NCBI GenBank assembly: GCA_002396505.1
Contig: DGYA01000001.1
Span: 13,559-77,558 of the forward strand
From: Cyanobacteria bacterium UBA5018
Lineage (GTDB): Bacteria > Cyanobacteriota > Cyanobacteriia > PCC-6307 > Cyanobiaceae
Reading direction: 5' to 3'
Length of the DNA: 64,000 nt
The position numbers and the translations under genes were made by a program. Within the stretch, counting starts at the first letter, position 1. Each line of letters opens with the position of its first letter. Of this stretch, positions 26,081 through 36,424 are shown one piece after another. Under the pieces are notes generated by a model. It made no database searches. It saw only the letters and a program-made list of their open reading frames with translations, and was not told the DNA's origin.

Positions 26081-27535
26081 GTGGTGAGCGCTCCGGAACC
26101 CCTCACAACCGCCGCCCTGGCCTCCCCTGCCCTGCCCTCCACTGCAGTGGTCTCCCCCACCCTGGCCTCCCCTGCGGTGGCCTCCCCTGCGGTGGTCTCC
26201 CCGGGCCTGCTCTCATCCGCACTGGTCTCCCCCGCTGTGAGCTCGCTGGTGCGGCGCTGGTGGCCGGTGGCGGCGGTGGCTGGAGCTGGTCTGCTGGTGG
26301 GCGACGGTTTGATCCACCTGGGGGGGGTGATCGGCGGCGGCACCTCCTTCAGCCTGGCGGCGGCGGCGGCCGTGGGCCTGTGGCTGGCCAGGCCCCGCCA
26401 AAAATTTGGCCTGGTCGACACCGACCTGCATGGCTGGCAGAAGCGACTAGACGGCTTGTTGGAGCAATTTCAGGCCCTTGATGCAGAAGATCCAGCCCGG
26501 CTGGCCCATTTAGAACACCTGCGCCAGCAACTGCAGCGCAGCGAACCCCAGCTGGCCCTGGTGGGATTGCAGCCGCCACCACTGGCGATGCAGCAGGTAT
26601 TTAGCGAAGCCCTGCGGGGGCGGAGCGGCTTCACACTGCACTGGTCTGAGGCGTTGCCGCGCTGGAGTGAGCAGTGGCGCTGGCCGGAGCGATTCACCAG
26701 CTGCGAGCTGCTGATTCATCACCTACAGATGCCCCTTTCGGCGGCTGAACTGCGCTGGATAGAAGCCCTGCCCAAGGGCCTGCCCCTATGGCTTTTGGTG
26801 GAAGCCGATGTTTCCGATCCAAACCAGGTGCGGCTCGAATTATCTAGCCAATTGCCAGAACTAAATAGCGATCAGCTGCTGATCTGGAATGGCCAGATGG
26901 AAGCGGTGGCCGCCTGCCTGGAGCCGCTAAATCGCCTGCTGCATCAGCAGGCGCCCAAACTGCGACAAGACACCCGGCTGCGCCAACTGCGCGAACTGCA
27001 CGGCCGCTGGCAAGCAGACCTGGAATTACTGCGCCGCGAACGCTTTGAGGCCCTGCAGCAGCGCACCCAATGGTTGGTGGCGGCTGGGGTATTCGCCACC
27101 CCCATACCCAGCCTCGATCTGTTGGTGCTGGCGGTGGCCAATGGCCTGATGCTTCAAGAGATGGCCCGGCTATGGCAGTGCGGCTGGACCATGGCTCAGC
27201 TGAGGGCCGCCGCCGCCGAACTGGCCCGCGCCTGCCTGGCCTTGGGGGTGGTGGAGTGGAGCAGCCAGACCCTGGCCGGCCTGCTCAAGTGGCACGGTGC
27301 CACCTGGCTGGTGGGCGGAGCGATGCAGGCCCTCAGTGCCGCCTATCTAACCCGGGTGGTGGGCAGGGCGATGGCAGATGTGCTGGCCCTCTCCAGTGGC
27401 GTTAGTGAACCAGATCTGGAGCGCATCAAACGGGAGGCACCCCTGATCGTGGCCCGCGCCGCCGAAAGCGAAAAGCTCGACTGGCAGGCCTTCCTGCAGC
27501 AGGGACGCCAGTGGCTAACCAGCCAGGCCGCCTGA
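26081..27535 (+). CDS. DUF697 / YcjF-like membrane protein
   Basis: About 484 residues from GTG 26081. The frame is open to ATG 25991, but that part lies in intergenic-type repeats. The N-terminus has degenerate Ala-Ser-Pro-Val units (LASPAVASPAVVSPG). Two hydrophobic segments follow (WWPVAAVAGAGLLVGDGLIH; GTSFSLAAAAAVGLWLAR). The middle is helical and soluble. The C-terminal third has LVAAGVFATPIPSLDLLVLA, LARLWQCGW-like and LTRVVGRAMADVLAL segments, as in DUF697 proteins, which often accompany small GTPases. No GTP-binding motif is seen here, so this is the membrane partner type only. The function is unknown. Confidence 0.75.
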   Translation: MVSAPEPLTTAALASPALPSTAVVSPTLASPAVASPAVVSPGLLSSALVSPAVSSLVRRWWPVAAVAGAGLLVGDGLIHLGGVIGGGTSFSLAAAAAVGLWLARPRQKFGLVDTDLHGWQKRLDGLLEQFQALDAEDPARLAHLEHLRQQLQRSEPQLALVGLQPPPLAMQQVFSEALRGRSGFTLHWSEALPRWSEQWRWPERFTSCELLIHHLQMPLSAAELRWIEALPKGLPLWLLVEADVSDPNQVRLELSSQLPELNSDQLLIWNGQMEAVAACLEPLNRLLHQQAPKLRQDTRLRQLRELHGRWQADLELLRRERFEALQQRTQWLVAAGVFATPIPSLDLLVLAVANGLMLQEMARLWQCGWTMAQLRAAAAELARACLALGVVEWSSQTLAGLLKWHGATWLVGGAMQALSAAYLTRVVGRAMADVLALSSGVSEPDLERIKREAPLIVARAAESEKLDWQAFLQQGRQWLTSQAA

Positions 27536-27684
27536 GGTTAAACAGACAAGTTGGCGCTAGCCAAAGCAGCTGTGGCTAGCCAAAGCAGCCGGGGCAACCT
27601 AGACAGCTTCAGGAAATCTGAAACGATTGGCATACAGATCGAGCTCTTTAAGACGCCAACCCTATAAACCACCAAAAACTTTTT

Positions 27685-29946
<2,262 letters not shown>

Positions 29947-30291
29947 AATCTCTGTTTTTGCACTGCTGCCCAGCCTATGGAAGCAAGATTAGGCCACCCC
30001 GCCAGGGGCCGCTGCAGTTGGCAACGGGGTGAGAAGCGATGGCATCGGGGGCTGTGGGCTTGCATCGGCAGCTGATCCCTGCCCCCACTGGCAACCGCTG
30101 GCGCCAGTGGGGGCCGGGATCAGCTGCTCAGTGGAAATAAACCATTAGCCACAATAAACGTTAAAATAAAATAAACCAAGCTTGCTTCAAGGGCCGGGCA
30201 GCCCTGGCGCTAGGCCCCACGGGCCACCCAGTGGCCGGTTATCCAGCAAGCGCTTTTCGTAACCAGCCGGCACACTGCTAAGGCTGCCCTT
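29947..30291. other. Divergent intergenic region with long hairpin
   Basis: The 345 bases between the minus-strand pentapeptide gene and the plus-strand M48 gene should hold promoters for both. The main structure is a 25-bp hairpin (listed separately). An AT-rich stretch at 30133-30180 could hold the M48 promoter. No gene is seen. Confidence 0.55.
30068..30127. repeat. 25-bp inverted repeat (long hairpin)
   Basis: Arms 30068-30092 and 30103-30127 pair at 24 of 25 positions around a 10-base loop. The arms start with GCAGCTGATCCC and contain CCCCCACTGGC. It is not followed by a T-run on either strand, so it is not a standard terminator. It may be a palindromic repeat element or part of a small RNA. 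Confidence 0.85.
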
Positions 30292-31158
30292 TTGCGCTCC
30301 GCTGCCGCCGTGACCCTGCCCGCCTGGCCCAAGGCCTCCCAAGCGATCGGGTGCACCCTGCTGGCCATGGGCCTGGGGGCCCTGGGCCTGGCGGCATGGC
30401 GGGCCGGCCATCCGCCCCTGCCGGCTGAATATGCAACCCTGCGGGCGGTGATGGGGCGGTTGGCGCAACATAACTCCCTGGGCCAAAATCCAATTGGCTT
30501 CTCGATCAACAACGGCTCCTACGCCGCCAGCCTGGCCCAGATGCGGGGTTTTTGCAAAGAAGAAAACTGCGACTTCTACGCCCAGCTGGATCCCTACAAA
30601 AACTACAGCAAAGACTGGGATGAGATCAGCCGCCAGAGCTATACGCTGGGAGATGTAGAAGGCTGGTCTACCGCCAACGGCAGCATCGAAATCCCCCGGG
30701 CTGCCTTCCGCATTTACGGCCGCCGCAGTGGCTGGTTGGCCTGCACCGTGGCCCACGAAATCGCCCATATCCAGCGCCATCATCTATTTACGGCGAGCTA
30801 TTATGCCAACAACACAATTCGCTCCGCCAGCGCCCCGAAACAAGAGCAACTAAACTACGTAAAATCTCGCCAGCAGGAGCTGGAGGCCGACCGCGATGCC
30901 GCAGTGATCATGGCCCGGGCCGGCTACGGGGGTCGCATCTGCTTGGATGCTCTTATTTTTGCCCATAAATCCAGCGGTGATGGCAGCGCCACCGAGCCCA
31001 AGTCTACCCATCCCGGCTACGATGATCGCATCAAGGCGATAACCAAATTTTACGCTCACCTGGAAAAGCATCCCCCCGCCAAAACCAGCGGCACTCTCGG
31101 CCAATTTCACTACAGCCCCGCCGATAATCTGCTGAGCTTTACCCCCTCCCAAAACTGA
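30292..31158 (+). CDS. M48 family metalloprotease
   Basis: 288 residues from TTG 30292 (GTG 30310 is an alternative). One N-terminal hydrophobic helix (IGCTLLAMGLGALGLAAW) suggests a membrane anchor. The zinc site is in LACTVAHEIAHIQRHH (HExxH near residue 155) with the third ligand Glu in QQELEADRDAAVIMARAGY, the usual M48 pattern. A C-terminal THPGYDDRIKAITKFYAHLE matches the end of Ste24/HtpX/Oma1-like peptidases (THP-x-xxxRI). The single anchor makes it more like the periplasmic BepA/LoiP branch than multi-helix HtpX. Likely envelope protein quality control. Confidence 0.9.
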   Translation: MRSAAAVTLPAWPKASQAIGCTLLAMGLGALGLAAWRAGHPPLPAEYATLRAVMGRLAQHNSLGQNPIGFSINNGSYAASLAQMRGFCKEENCDFYAQLDPYKNYSKDWDEISRQSYTLGDVEGWSTANGSIEIPRAAFRIYGRRSGWLACTVAHEIAHIQRHHLFTASYYANNTIRSASAPKQEQLNYVKSRQQELEADRDAAVIMARAGYGGRICLDALIFAHKSSGDGSATEPKSTHPGYDDRIKAITKFYAHLEKHPPAKTSGTLGQFHYSPADNLLSFTPSQN

Positions 31159-31187
31159 AGCTAAGCTACTGAAGCTAAGTTAGGCCA

Positions 31188-31595
31188 ATGTTCCGTTTTC
31201 TACTAAATCTGCTCTGGTTCCTGCTCGGTGGCCTGGTGATGGGCCTGGGCTGGTGGCTGGTGGGCGTGATCGCCGCCCTCACAATCGTGGGTATTCCCTG
31301 GGCCCGGGCCTGCTTTGTGATCGGCAGCTTCTCCTTTTGGCCCTTTGGCCAGGAGGCCGTGAGCCGGCGGGAACTCACCGGCCAGGAAGATCTCGGCACC
31401 GGGCCCCTGGGGCTGCTCGGCAACGTGATCTGGTTTGTGGTGGCCGGCTGGTGGCTGGCGATTGGTCACCTGGCATCCGCCCTGGCCTGCTTTGTCACGA
31501 TCATTGGCATCCCCTTTGGCCTCCAGCACATCAAATTGGCGCTGATTGCCCTGGCACCAATTGGCATGCAGGTGGTGCCCAGCCATCAGCGCTAG
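31188..31595 (+). CDS. YccF domain membrane protein
   Basis: 135 residues with two copies of the YccF (DUF307) motif: LLNLLWFLLGGLVMGLGWWL then IVGIPWARACFVIGSFSFWP, and NVIWFVVAGWWLAIGHLAS then IIGIPFGLQHIKLALIALAP. Each gives paired membrane helices with the signature GIP turn. It is a widely distributed inner membrane protein whose function is unknown. ATG 31188. It lies 30 bases after the M48 peptidase gene in the same direction, so is probably co-transcribed, followed by a hairpin. Confidence 0.93.
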   Translation: MFRFLLNLLWFLLGGLVMGLGWWLVGVIAALTIVGIPWARACFVIGSFSFWPFGQEAVSRRELTGQEDLGTGPLGLLGNVIWFVVAGWWLAIGHLASALACFVTIIGIPFGLQHIKLALIALAPIGMQVVPSHQR

Positions 31596-31672
31596 GGCAG
31601 TCTTTTGCAGTCAGCTAGATGGCACAGCCATCTTTTTATTCTTATACCGGTAACGCAATATGCCGCCATCAG

Positions 31673-31702
31673 AAAACCCGGCGGCTCGGGCCACCGGGTT
31701 TT
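31673..31702 (+). terminator. Hairpin after yccF-like gene
   Basis: Arms AAAACCCGGCGG and CCACCGGGTTTT, 11 of 12 pairs, with a 6-base loop, about 80 bases after the stop codon. The T tract is four bases within the arm, so termination is likely but not strong. The A/T symmetry makes it potentially bidirectional. Confidence 0.6.
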
Positions 31703-32098
31703 CCAGGAATGCCAAATAAAAGATGAGAGATGCTCAAGGCTTAGCCCCATCAATCAGCAACTCCCGCCTGGGTTATTTAGCCCAGGATTCGCAGATCGGT
31801 ACTACGCAGATTGCCCATGGCTCACACATCTAACGGGTTGGGCAACATCAGGCTTTCATGTTGGGCAGGTTTCCAATCGCATCACCTCCATTCATCGGCC
31901 CGGGCGACTTACCCGGCTGCTTTGGGGAGAGGGCCTAGGGGGATGCCTCCCCTCAACTTCAAAGTAATGCCTGGCGCGCCCCGCAGACCCCTCGAAAAGT
32001 ACCTATTCCCGTACCTGAGCGAGGGGCCCAGCCCTTCCGGCAGCCCCTATCCAGCTAGCCAGCCCGGCTGGAAACCAGCCGGCACCAGCCCGCAGCGG
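31703..32098. other. psbA upstream region without gene
   Basis: About 400 bases before the psbA promoter. No open frame with family likeness is seen. It probably holds regulatory sequence for psbA, but I cannot recognise specific elements. Confidence 0.45.
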
Positions 32099-32128
32099 TT
32101 GGCATGAAAATTCATTAATCGGTATGTA
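32099..32128 (+). promoter_or_regulatory. Probable psbA promoter
   Basis: TTGGCA (32099-32104) and TATGTA (32123-32128) with an 18-base spacer resemble a sigma70-type promoter. The leader to ATG 32242 would be about 105 bases and contains a U-rich stretch (GTTTATTTTC near 32150), as known psbA leaders do for light-dependent mRNA turnover. The assignment is by sequence likeness. Confidence 0.55.
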
Positions 32129-32241
32129 AAGATCGGCAAAGTAGTGTCAAGTTTATTTTCGCGGCCTAGCCACGTTAGTCAGGTCACCTAAAATATATGA
32201 TGGCCTCCCTCCTGGGAGACCTCCAACCGTTCTCTACATCC

Positions 32242-33318
32242 ATGGCCACAGCACTGCGCGGCGGCCGCTCCAGTAGCTGGCAGAACTTCTGCCAATGGGT
32301 CACCTCCACCAACAACCGCATCTATGTGGGTTGGTTTGGTGTGCTGATGATTCCCTGCCTACTGGCGGCCACCATCTGCTTCATCATTGCCTTCATCGCG
32401 GCACCACCGGTTGATATCGACGGCATCCGCGAACCCGTTGCCGGTTCCTTGATTTACGGCAACAACATCATTTCCGGTGCCCTTGTTCCCTCCAGCAACG
32501 CCATCGGTCTGCACTTCTACCCCATCTGGGAAGCCGCCAGCCTCGATGAATGGCTATACAACGGCGGTCCCTATCAGCTGGTGGTGTTCCACTTCCTGAT
32601 CGGCATCTCGGCCTACATGGGCCGCCAGTGGGAGCTCAGCTATCGCCTCGGCATGCGCCCTTGGATCTGCGTGGCCTATTCAGCTCCGCTATCCGCCGCC
32701 TTCGCCGTGTTCCTGATCTATCCCTTTGGTCAGGGTTCCTTCTCCGACGGTATGCCCCTGGGCATTTCCGGCACCTTCAATTTCATGTTGGTGTTCCAGG
32801 CTGAACACAACATCCTGATGCACCCCTTCCACATGCTGGGGGTGGCTGGTGTGTTCGGTGGCAGCCTGTTCTCCGCCATGCACGGCTCCCTGGTCACCTC
32901 CAGCCTGGTGCGGGAAACCACCGAGGCTGAATCGCAAAACTACGGTTACAAATTTGGCCAGGAAGAAGAGACCTACAACATCGTGGCCGCCCACGGTTAC
33001 TTCGGTCGCCTGATCTTCCAATACGCCTCTTTCAACAACAGCCGCAGCCTGCACTTCTTCCTGGGTGCCTGGCCTGTAGTGGGCATTTGGTTCACCTCCA
33101 TGGGCATCAGCACCATGGCCTTCAACCTCAACGGCTTCAACTTCAACCAGTCGATCCTGGATGCCCAGGGTCGGGTGCTGCCCACCTGGGCCGATGTGCT
33201 CAACCGGGCAAATCTGGGGATGGAAGTGATGCACGAGCGCAACGCTCACAACTTCCCCCTGGATCTGGCCGCCCACCAGTCCAGCCCCCTGGCCCTCACC
33301 GCCCCGGCGATCGGCTGA
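32242..33318 (+). CDS. psbA: Photosystem II D1 protein
   Basis: 358 residues starting [20 protein letters not shown]. An earlier in-frame ATG at 32197 would add 15 residues absent from D1 proteins. Five membrane helices form half of the PSII reaction centre. Ligands are intact with a numbering shift of one: Asp169 and Glu188, His197 for P680, His214 for the quinone-iron site, and the [15 protein letters not shown] end supplying Mn-cluster ligands. The precursor keeps a 15-residue extension after Ala343, to be removed by CtpA. GRQWELS has Gln at the position where high-light forms carry Glu, so it is of the D1:1 type. It is followed by a strong terminator. Confidence 0.98.
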   Translation: MATALRGGRSSSWQNFCQWVTSTNNRIYVGWFGVLMIPCLLAATICFIIAFIAAPPVDIDGIREPVAGSLIYGNNIISGALVPSSNAIGLHFYPIWEAASLDEWLYNGGPYQLVVFHFLIGISAYMGRQWELSYRLGMRPWICVAYSAPLSAAFAVFLIYPFGQGSFSDGMPLGISGTFNFMLVFQAEHNILMHPFHMLGVAGVFGGSLFSAMHGSLVTSSLVRETTEAESQNYGYKFGQEEETYNIVAAHGYFGRLIFQYASFNNSRSLHFFLGAWPVVGIWFTSMGISTMAFNLNGFNFNQSILDAQGRVLPTWADVLNRANLGMEVMHERNAHNFPLDLAAHQSSPLALTAPAIG

Positions 33319-33433
33319 AACTAACCAGCTTCCGCATGCAGCCAAGGAGCCTTGCTAAAGCTATATATAGCCCTACTGAAGCCAGAGAGACTTCCTGAAG
33401 CGCCATAGCCAAATAGCCAAAGGTCTGCCGATA

Positions 33434-33457
33434 CCCCCTCACCAGAGGGGGTTTTTT
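33434..33457 (+). terminator. psbA rho-independent terminator
   Basis: A perfect 7-bp stem CCCCCTC / GAGGGGG with loop ACCA, followed directly by six T residues, 115 bases after the psbA stop. This supports a monocistronic psbA message. Confidence 0.92.
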
Positions 33458-33631
33458 ATACCCTCGCAGACAATGCCTTCGGGGGCTAACTATGGAGGTG
33501 TAAGGCTGCCTTCCAAAGACCAGGAACTGGCCCTGCCAGGGTTCAGCCTGTAAGGTAGTAGGGCTGAATCTGGACTGAACTCTAGCCCAAACTGGGCTTA
33601 ACCCTAAACTCAACCCTGCACCCAGCCCTGT

Positions 33632-33966
33632 GCCAGCTGTAGAGCGTGCAGCAGTTGCTAGGCCGGTTCTACATGGCGGTGCTGATGCGGCTGACGGCGC
33701 TGCGGCTACGCCAGGGCTGCTGCTCTATGCGCCCGGTTGCCCTCACCACCAAGCTAAGCGCGATCCTGGCCGCCCTGGAGCAGCTGCATGGCCCGGTGGT
33801 CACGATCCTGCTGCCCACCAGTTAGGGGTTGGAACACAAGTTGCCGGTGCAGGCGCTGGCTCAGTTTTCGCTGTCAACTGACACCCCGGGCCCAGTTATG
33901 AGTAACGCCAGGGCAGTGGAGCTTTCCTCTCTCCCTGCCGCCCAGCTGGCTGGGATTCCCCCCAGG
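33632..33966 (+). pseudogene. Decayed partial copy of the DUF4336 gene
   Basis: This stretch aligns by eye along its length with 39530-39847, codons about 63-168 of the intact DUF4336 gene at 39342. Landmarks are the LRLRQG segment, the LEQLHGPVVTI..LPTS segment (here ending in TAG in place of a Ser-Ser codon pair), EHKLPV, and a final SSLPAAQLAGIP that matches SLPSSWLGFP. An early TGG codon has become TAG, a one-base loss lies in the CGCCAGG-GCTGCTG stretch, and there is a small net insertion further on. No start region or C-terminal half is present. It is clearly nonfunctional and shows that a DUF4336 gene once lay directly after psbA. Confidence 0.85.
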
Positions 33967-34508
33967 GCTAAGGATGTCAGGGGCCCAGTCTGTCCAGGAA
34001 AAGGCACCCAGCTCAATAGGCCCGGCCGCCACCTTGATCTTGTTCCCTGGAGCTGGAACGTCTCCAGCGGGACGAGCAATGCTTGGACCTGATATTTCGC
34101 CCCATCGCTTAAACCCGACACTTTTAGCTAGTACTTATTAAAAGTACTTTTAATAAGTACTTTTAACCGGTGCTTTGGTTGGTATTTTGGCCCAACATTA
34201 TGACTGGTACTTTGGACTAGGGTATCGGCCCAATGCATCGCGCTAATGCTTCGGACCGTAGGCCAATCTGCCCCGTCCCAGCCGTCTTTTGACCCGATTA
34301 CGGGAAGTTATGGGGCTCTAGCTGCCAAGCCCAGCACCATGACGGAAGCGCCACTGGTTCGATAAATGCCCAGGCAGCATGCGGCAAAGCCCTCGACCCG
34401 CCTGCCATACCCCGCCGCCCATTGCCGCGACGCTCAACAGTAGTACCACAATAACGGCAAACAAATCGGTCAATCGGTGAATACATCCACGCTATCTGAT
34501 GTTTACCC
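33967..34508. other. Degenerate intergenic DNA between the DUF4336 relic and the kinase gene
   Basis: About 540 bases with no gene. It includes a 32-bp perfect palindrome (listed) and several diverged copies of a TGGTACTTTGG-like unit between 34120 and 34260. The composition is more AT-rich than the flanking genes. Confidence 0.55.
34130..34161. repeat. Perfect 32-bp palindrome
   Basis: The sequence from 34130 to 34161 is its own reverse complement without a mismatch; the half-site is AGTACTTATTAAAAGT. AGTACT occurs at each end and in the centre. It lies about 350 bases before the pyruvate-kinase-like gene. It may be a dimeric regulator site, a recombination scar or a repeat by-product. Confidence 0.9.
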
Positions 34509-36380
34509 GTGACAAACATCGACAATTACTCAATAATTGAGGATGAAAATCATGAGAAAATATTGCATGATCTCAGAGTAATACATAAATATATTTTAGC
34601 TGAAGAGGCGCAGTCGGCGGAGCGCCTTGATCAGGTTCACGCCAACTTTCGAGAGAGCGCCCGCAACCTCGTCCATTATCTCAGCCTCCGACGTCACGAT
34701 CTGCGGCCGTTGCAATTGAGCCTGGCCAGGCTCGGGCTTTCCTCCCTCGGGCGCGCCGAGTCCCATGTGCTGGCCACCGTAAATGCGGTCCTGGAAATCC
34801 TGCACCGGCTCACGGGCAGCCCCATACTTGTCGATAAAACCAACACCGGAGTGATCGATTTTGCCACCGGAGAGCGCTTACTGGCGGAACACACCGAAGC
34901 GCTGTTGGGCACCGCCACCCCCGGACGCAATGTAAGGATCATGGTCACCATGCCAAGCGAGGCGGCCGACGATTACAGGCTCGTGCGCGACCTGATGCAG
35001 GCCGGAATGGATTGCATGCGAATCAACTGTGCCCACGACGATTTAGCTGCTTGGGCTCGGATGATTGAGCACCTGAGGCGCGCGGAGCAAGAGTTGGCTC
35101 GCCCCTGCCGCCTGGTCATGGACCTGGCAGGGCCCAAGCTGCGCACCGGACCCCTGGAGCCAGGCCCGGCGGTTATAAAGATTCGTCCCCGCCGCGATGT
35201 CTGTGGTGTGGTCATCGCTCCGGCGCTGGTCTGGTTGACCCCTGACCATGCCCCCCACCGCTCCCCAACGCCGGCGGCTGCCTGTTTGCCGGTACCGGCG
35301 GCCTGGCTGGCGCGGCTCAGATCGGGAGAACGGGTGAAGTTCACCGATGCCCGGGGCTCCAGGCGAATCCTGGTGGTCGTCGACGTGGGCCAAGGCGGTT
35401 GCTGGCTAACGGCAACCAAGACGGCCTACGTTATCCCTGGTACAATTTTGCGCCACGAGCGCGAACTGAATAAGCGCGAGGGGAGGGTTGGGGAACTACC
35501 GGCCACCAAAAACGCCATCATTTTGCAGCGCGGCGACCCACTGATCCTCACCCGGAACCTGGAGCCGGGCCGTCCGGCCAGCCGCGATGGCGCCGGCCAG
35601 ATCCTCACCCCAGCCGTGATTGGCTGCTCGATTCCAGAGGTGTTTGACTTCATTAGCGCAGGAGAATCGATCTGGTTTGACGACGGCAAGATCGGCGGCA
35701 TAATCGAAGCGGTGCAGAGCGAACAGGCTCTGGTGCGAATCACTCAAACGCGCTTGCGCGGCGAGAAATTGCGCGCCGAAAAGGGGATTAATTTCCCCGA
35801 TAGCAACTTGCGGCTGCCAGCTCTTACCGCCGAGGATCTGGAAAACCTACCCTTTGTGGCCCAACATGCGGATGTTGTCGAACTATCCTTCGCCAATTGC
35901 TCAGCAGACCTGAAATCGCTGCAGGAAAACATGGCGCGGCTTGGGGGCCCTCAACCCGCGATCGTCCTCAAGATTGAGACTCGGCGGGGCTTCGAAAACC
36001 TGCCGGACATGCTGCTTACCGCCATGGCTTCCCCCTGTTGTGGAGTGATGATTGCCCGTGGCGACCTAGCCGTGGAGAGCGGCTTTGAGCGGCTGGCGGA
36101 AGTTCAGGAGGAGATCCTCTGGATCTGCGAGGCCGCCCATGTGCCCGTTATCTGGGCGACGCAGGTGCTGGAAACCCTCGCCAAAGAAGGGATACCTTCG
36201 CGAGCCGAGATCACGGATGCTGCCATGGCGGATCGAGCCGAATGCGTCATGCTCAACAAGGGGCCCCATGTACTAGATGCCGTAGCCGTTCTAGACGATA
36301 TTTTGAGGCGTATGCAGGCACATCAGGCCAAAAAACGCCCTACAATGCGAAAGCTACAGTTGGCCCACGCCGCCGTCTAA
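34509..36380 (+). CDS. Pyruvate-kinase-like protein with N-terminal extension
   Basis: 623 residues from GTG 34509. The first 135 residues are a helical extension (ILHDLRVIHKYILAEEAQSA) not found in standard PykF/PykA. The barrel follows: RIMVTMPSEAADDYRLVRDL, then MRINCAHDD in place of the usual R-x-N-x-S-H (Ser to Ala), and MDLAGPKLRTG. A long insert is present in the B-domain region (about 215-400). VLKIETRRGFENL holds the catalytic Lys and the Mg-binding Glu, GVMIARGDLAVESG the second acid, and IWATQVLETLAKEGIPSRAE the ADP/Mg region. The allosteric C-terminal domain is missing. It could be a K+-independent pyruvate kinase or a related phosphotransferase. It sits between two DUF4336 copies next to the Mg2+ ATPase. 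Confidence 0.8.
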   Translation: MTNIDNYSIIEDENHEKILHDLRVIHKYILAEEAQSAERLDQVHANFRESARNLVHYLSLRRHDLRPLQLSLARLGLSSLGRAESHVLATVNAVLEILHRLTGSPILVDKTNTGVIDFATGERLLAEHTEALLGTATPGRNVRIMVTMPSEAADDYRLVRDLMQAGMDCMRINCAHDDLAAWARMIEHLRRAEQELARPCRLVMDLAGPKLRTGPLEPGPAVIKIRPRRDVCGVVIAPALVWLTPDHAPHRSPTPAAACLPVPAAWLARLRSGERVKFTDARGSRRILVVVDVGQGGCWLTATKTAYVIPGTILRHERELNKREGRVGELPATKNAIILQRGDPLILTRNLEPGRPASRDGAGQILTPAVIGCSIPEVFDFISAGESIWFDDGKIGGIIEAVQSEQALVRITQTRLRGEKLRAEKGINFPDSNLRLPALTAEDLENLPFVAQHADVVELSFANCSADLKSLQENMARLGGPQPAIVLKIETRRGFENLPDMLLTAMASPCCGVMIARGDLAVESGFERLAEVQEEILWICEAAHVPVIWATQVLETLAKEGIPSRAEITDAAMADRAECVMLNKGPHVLDAVAVLDDILRRMQAHQAKKRPTMRKLQLAHAAV

Positions 36381-36424
36381 AAGTTAATCCATGCTACCAA
36401 AACAACTGGTTTTCTAGATTCTCT

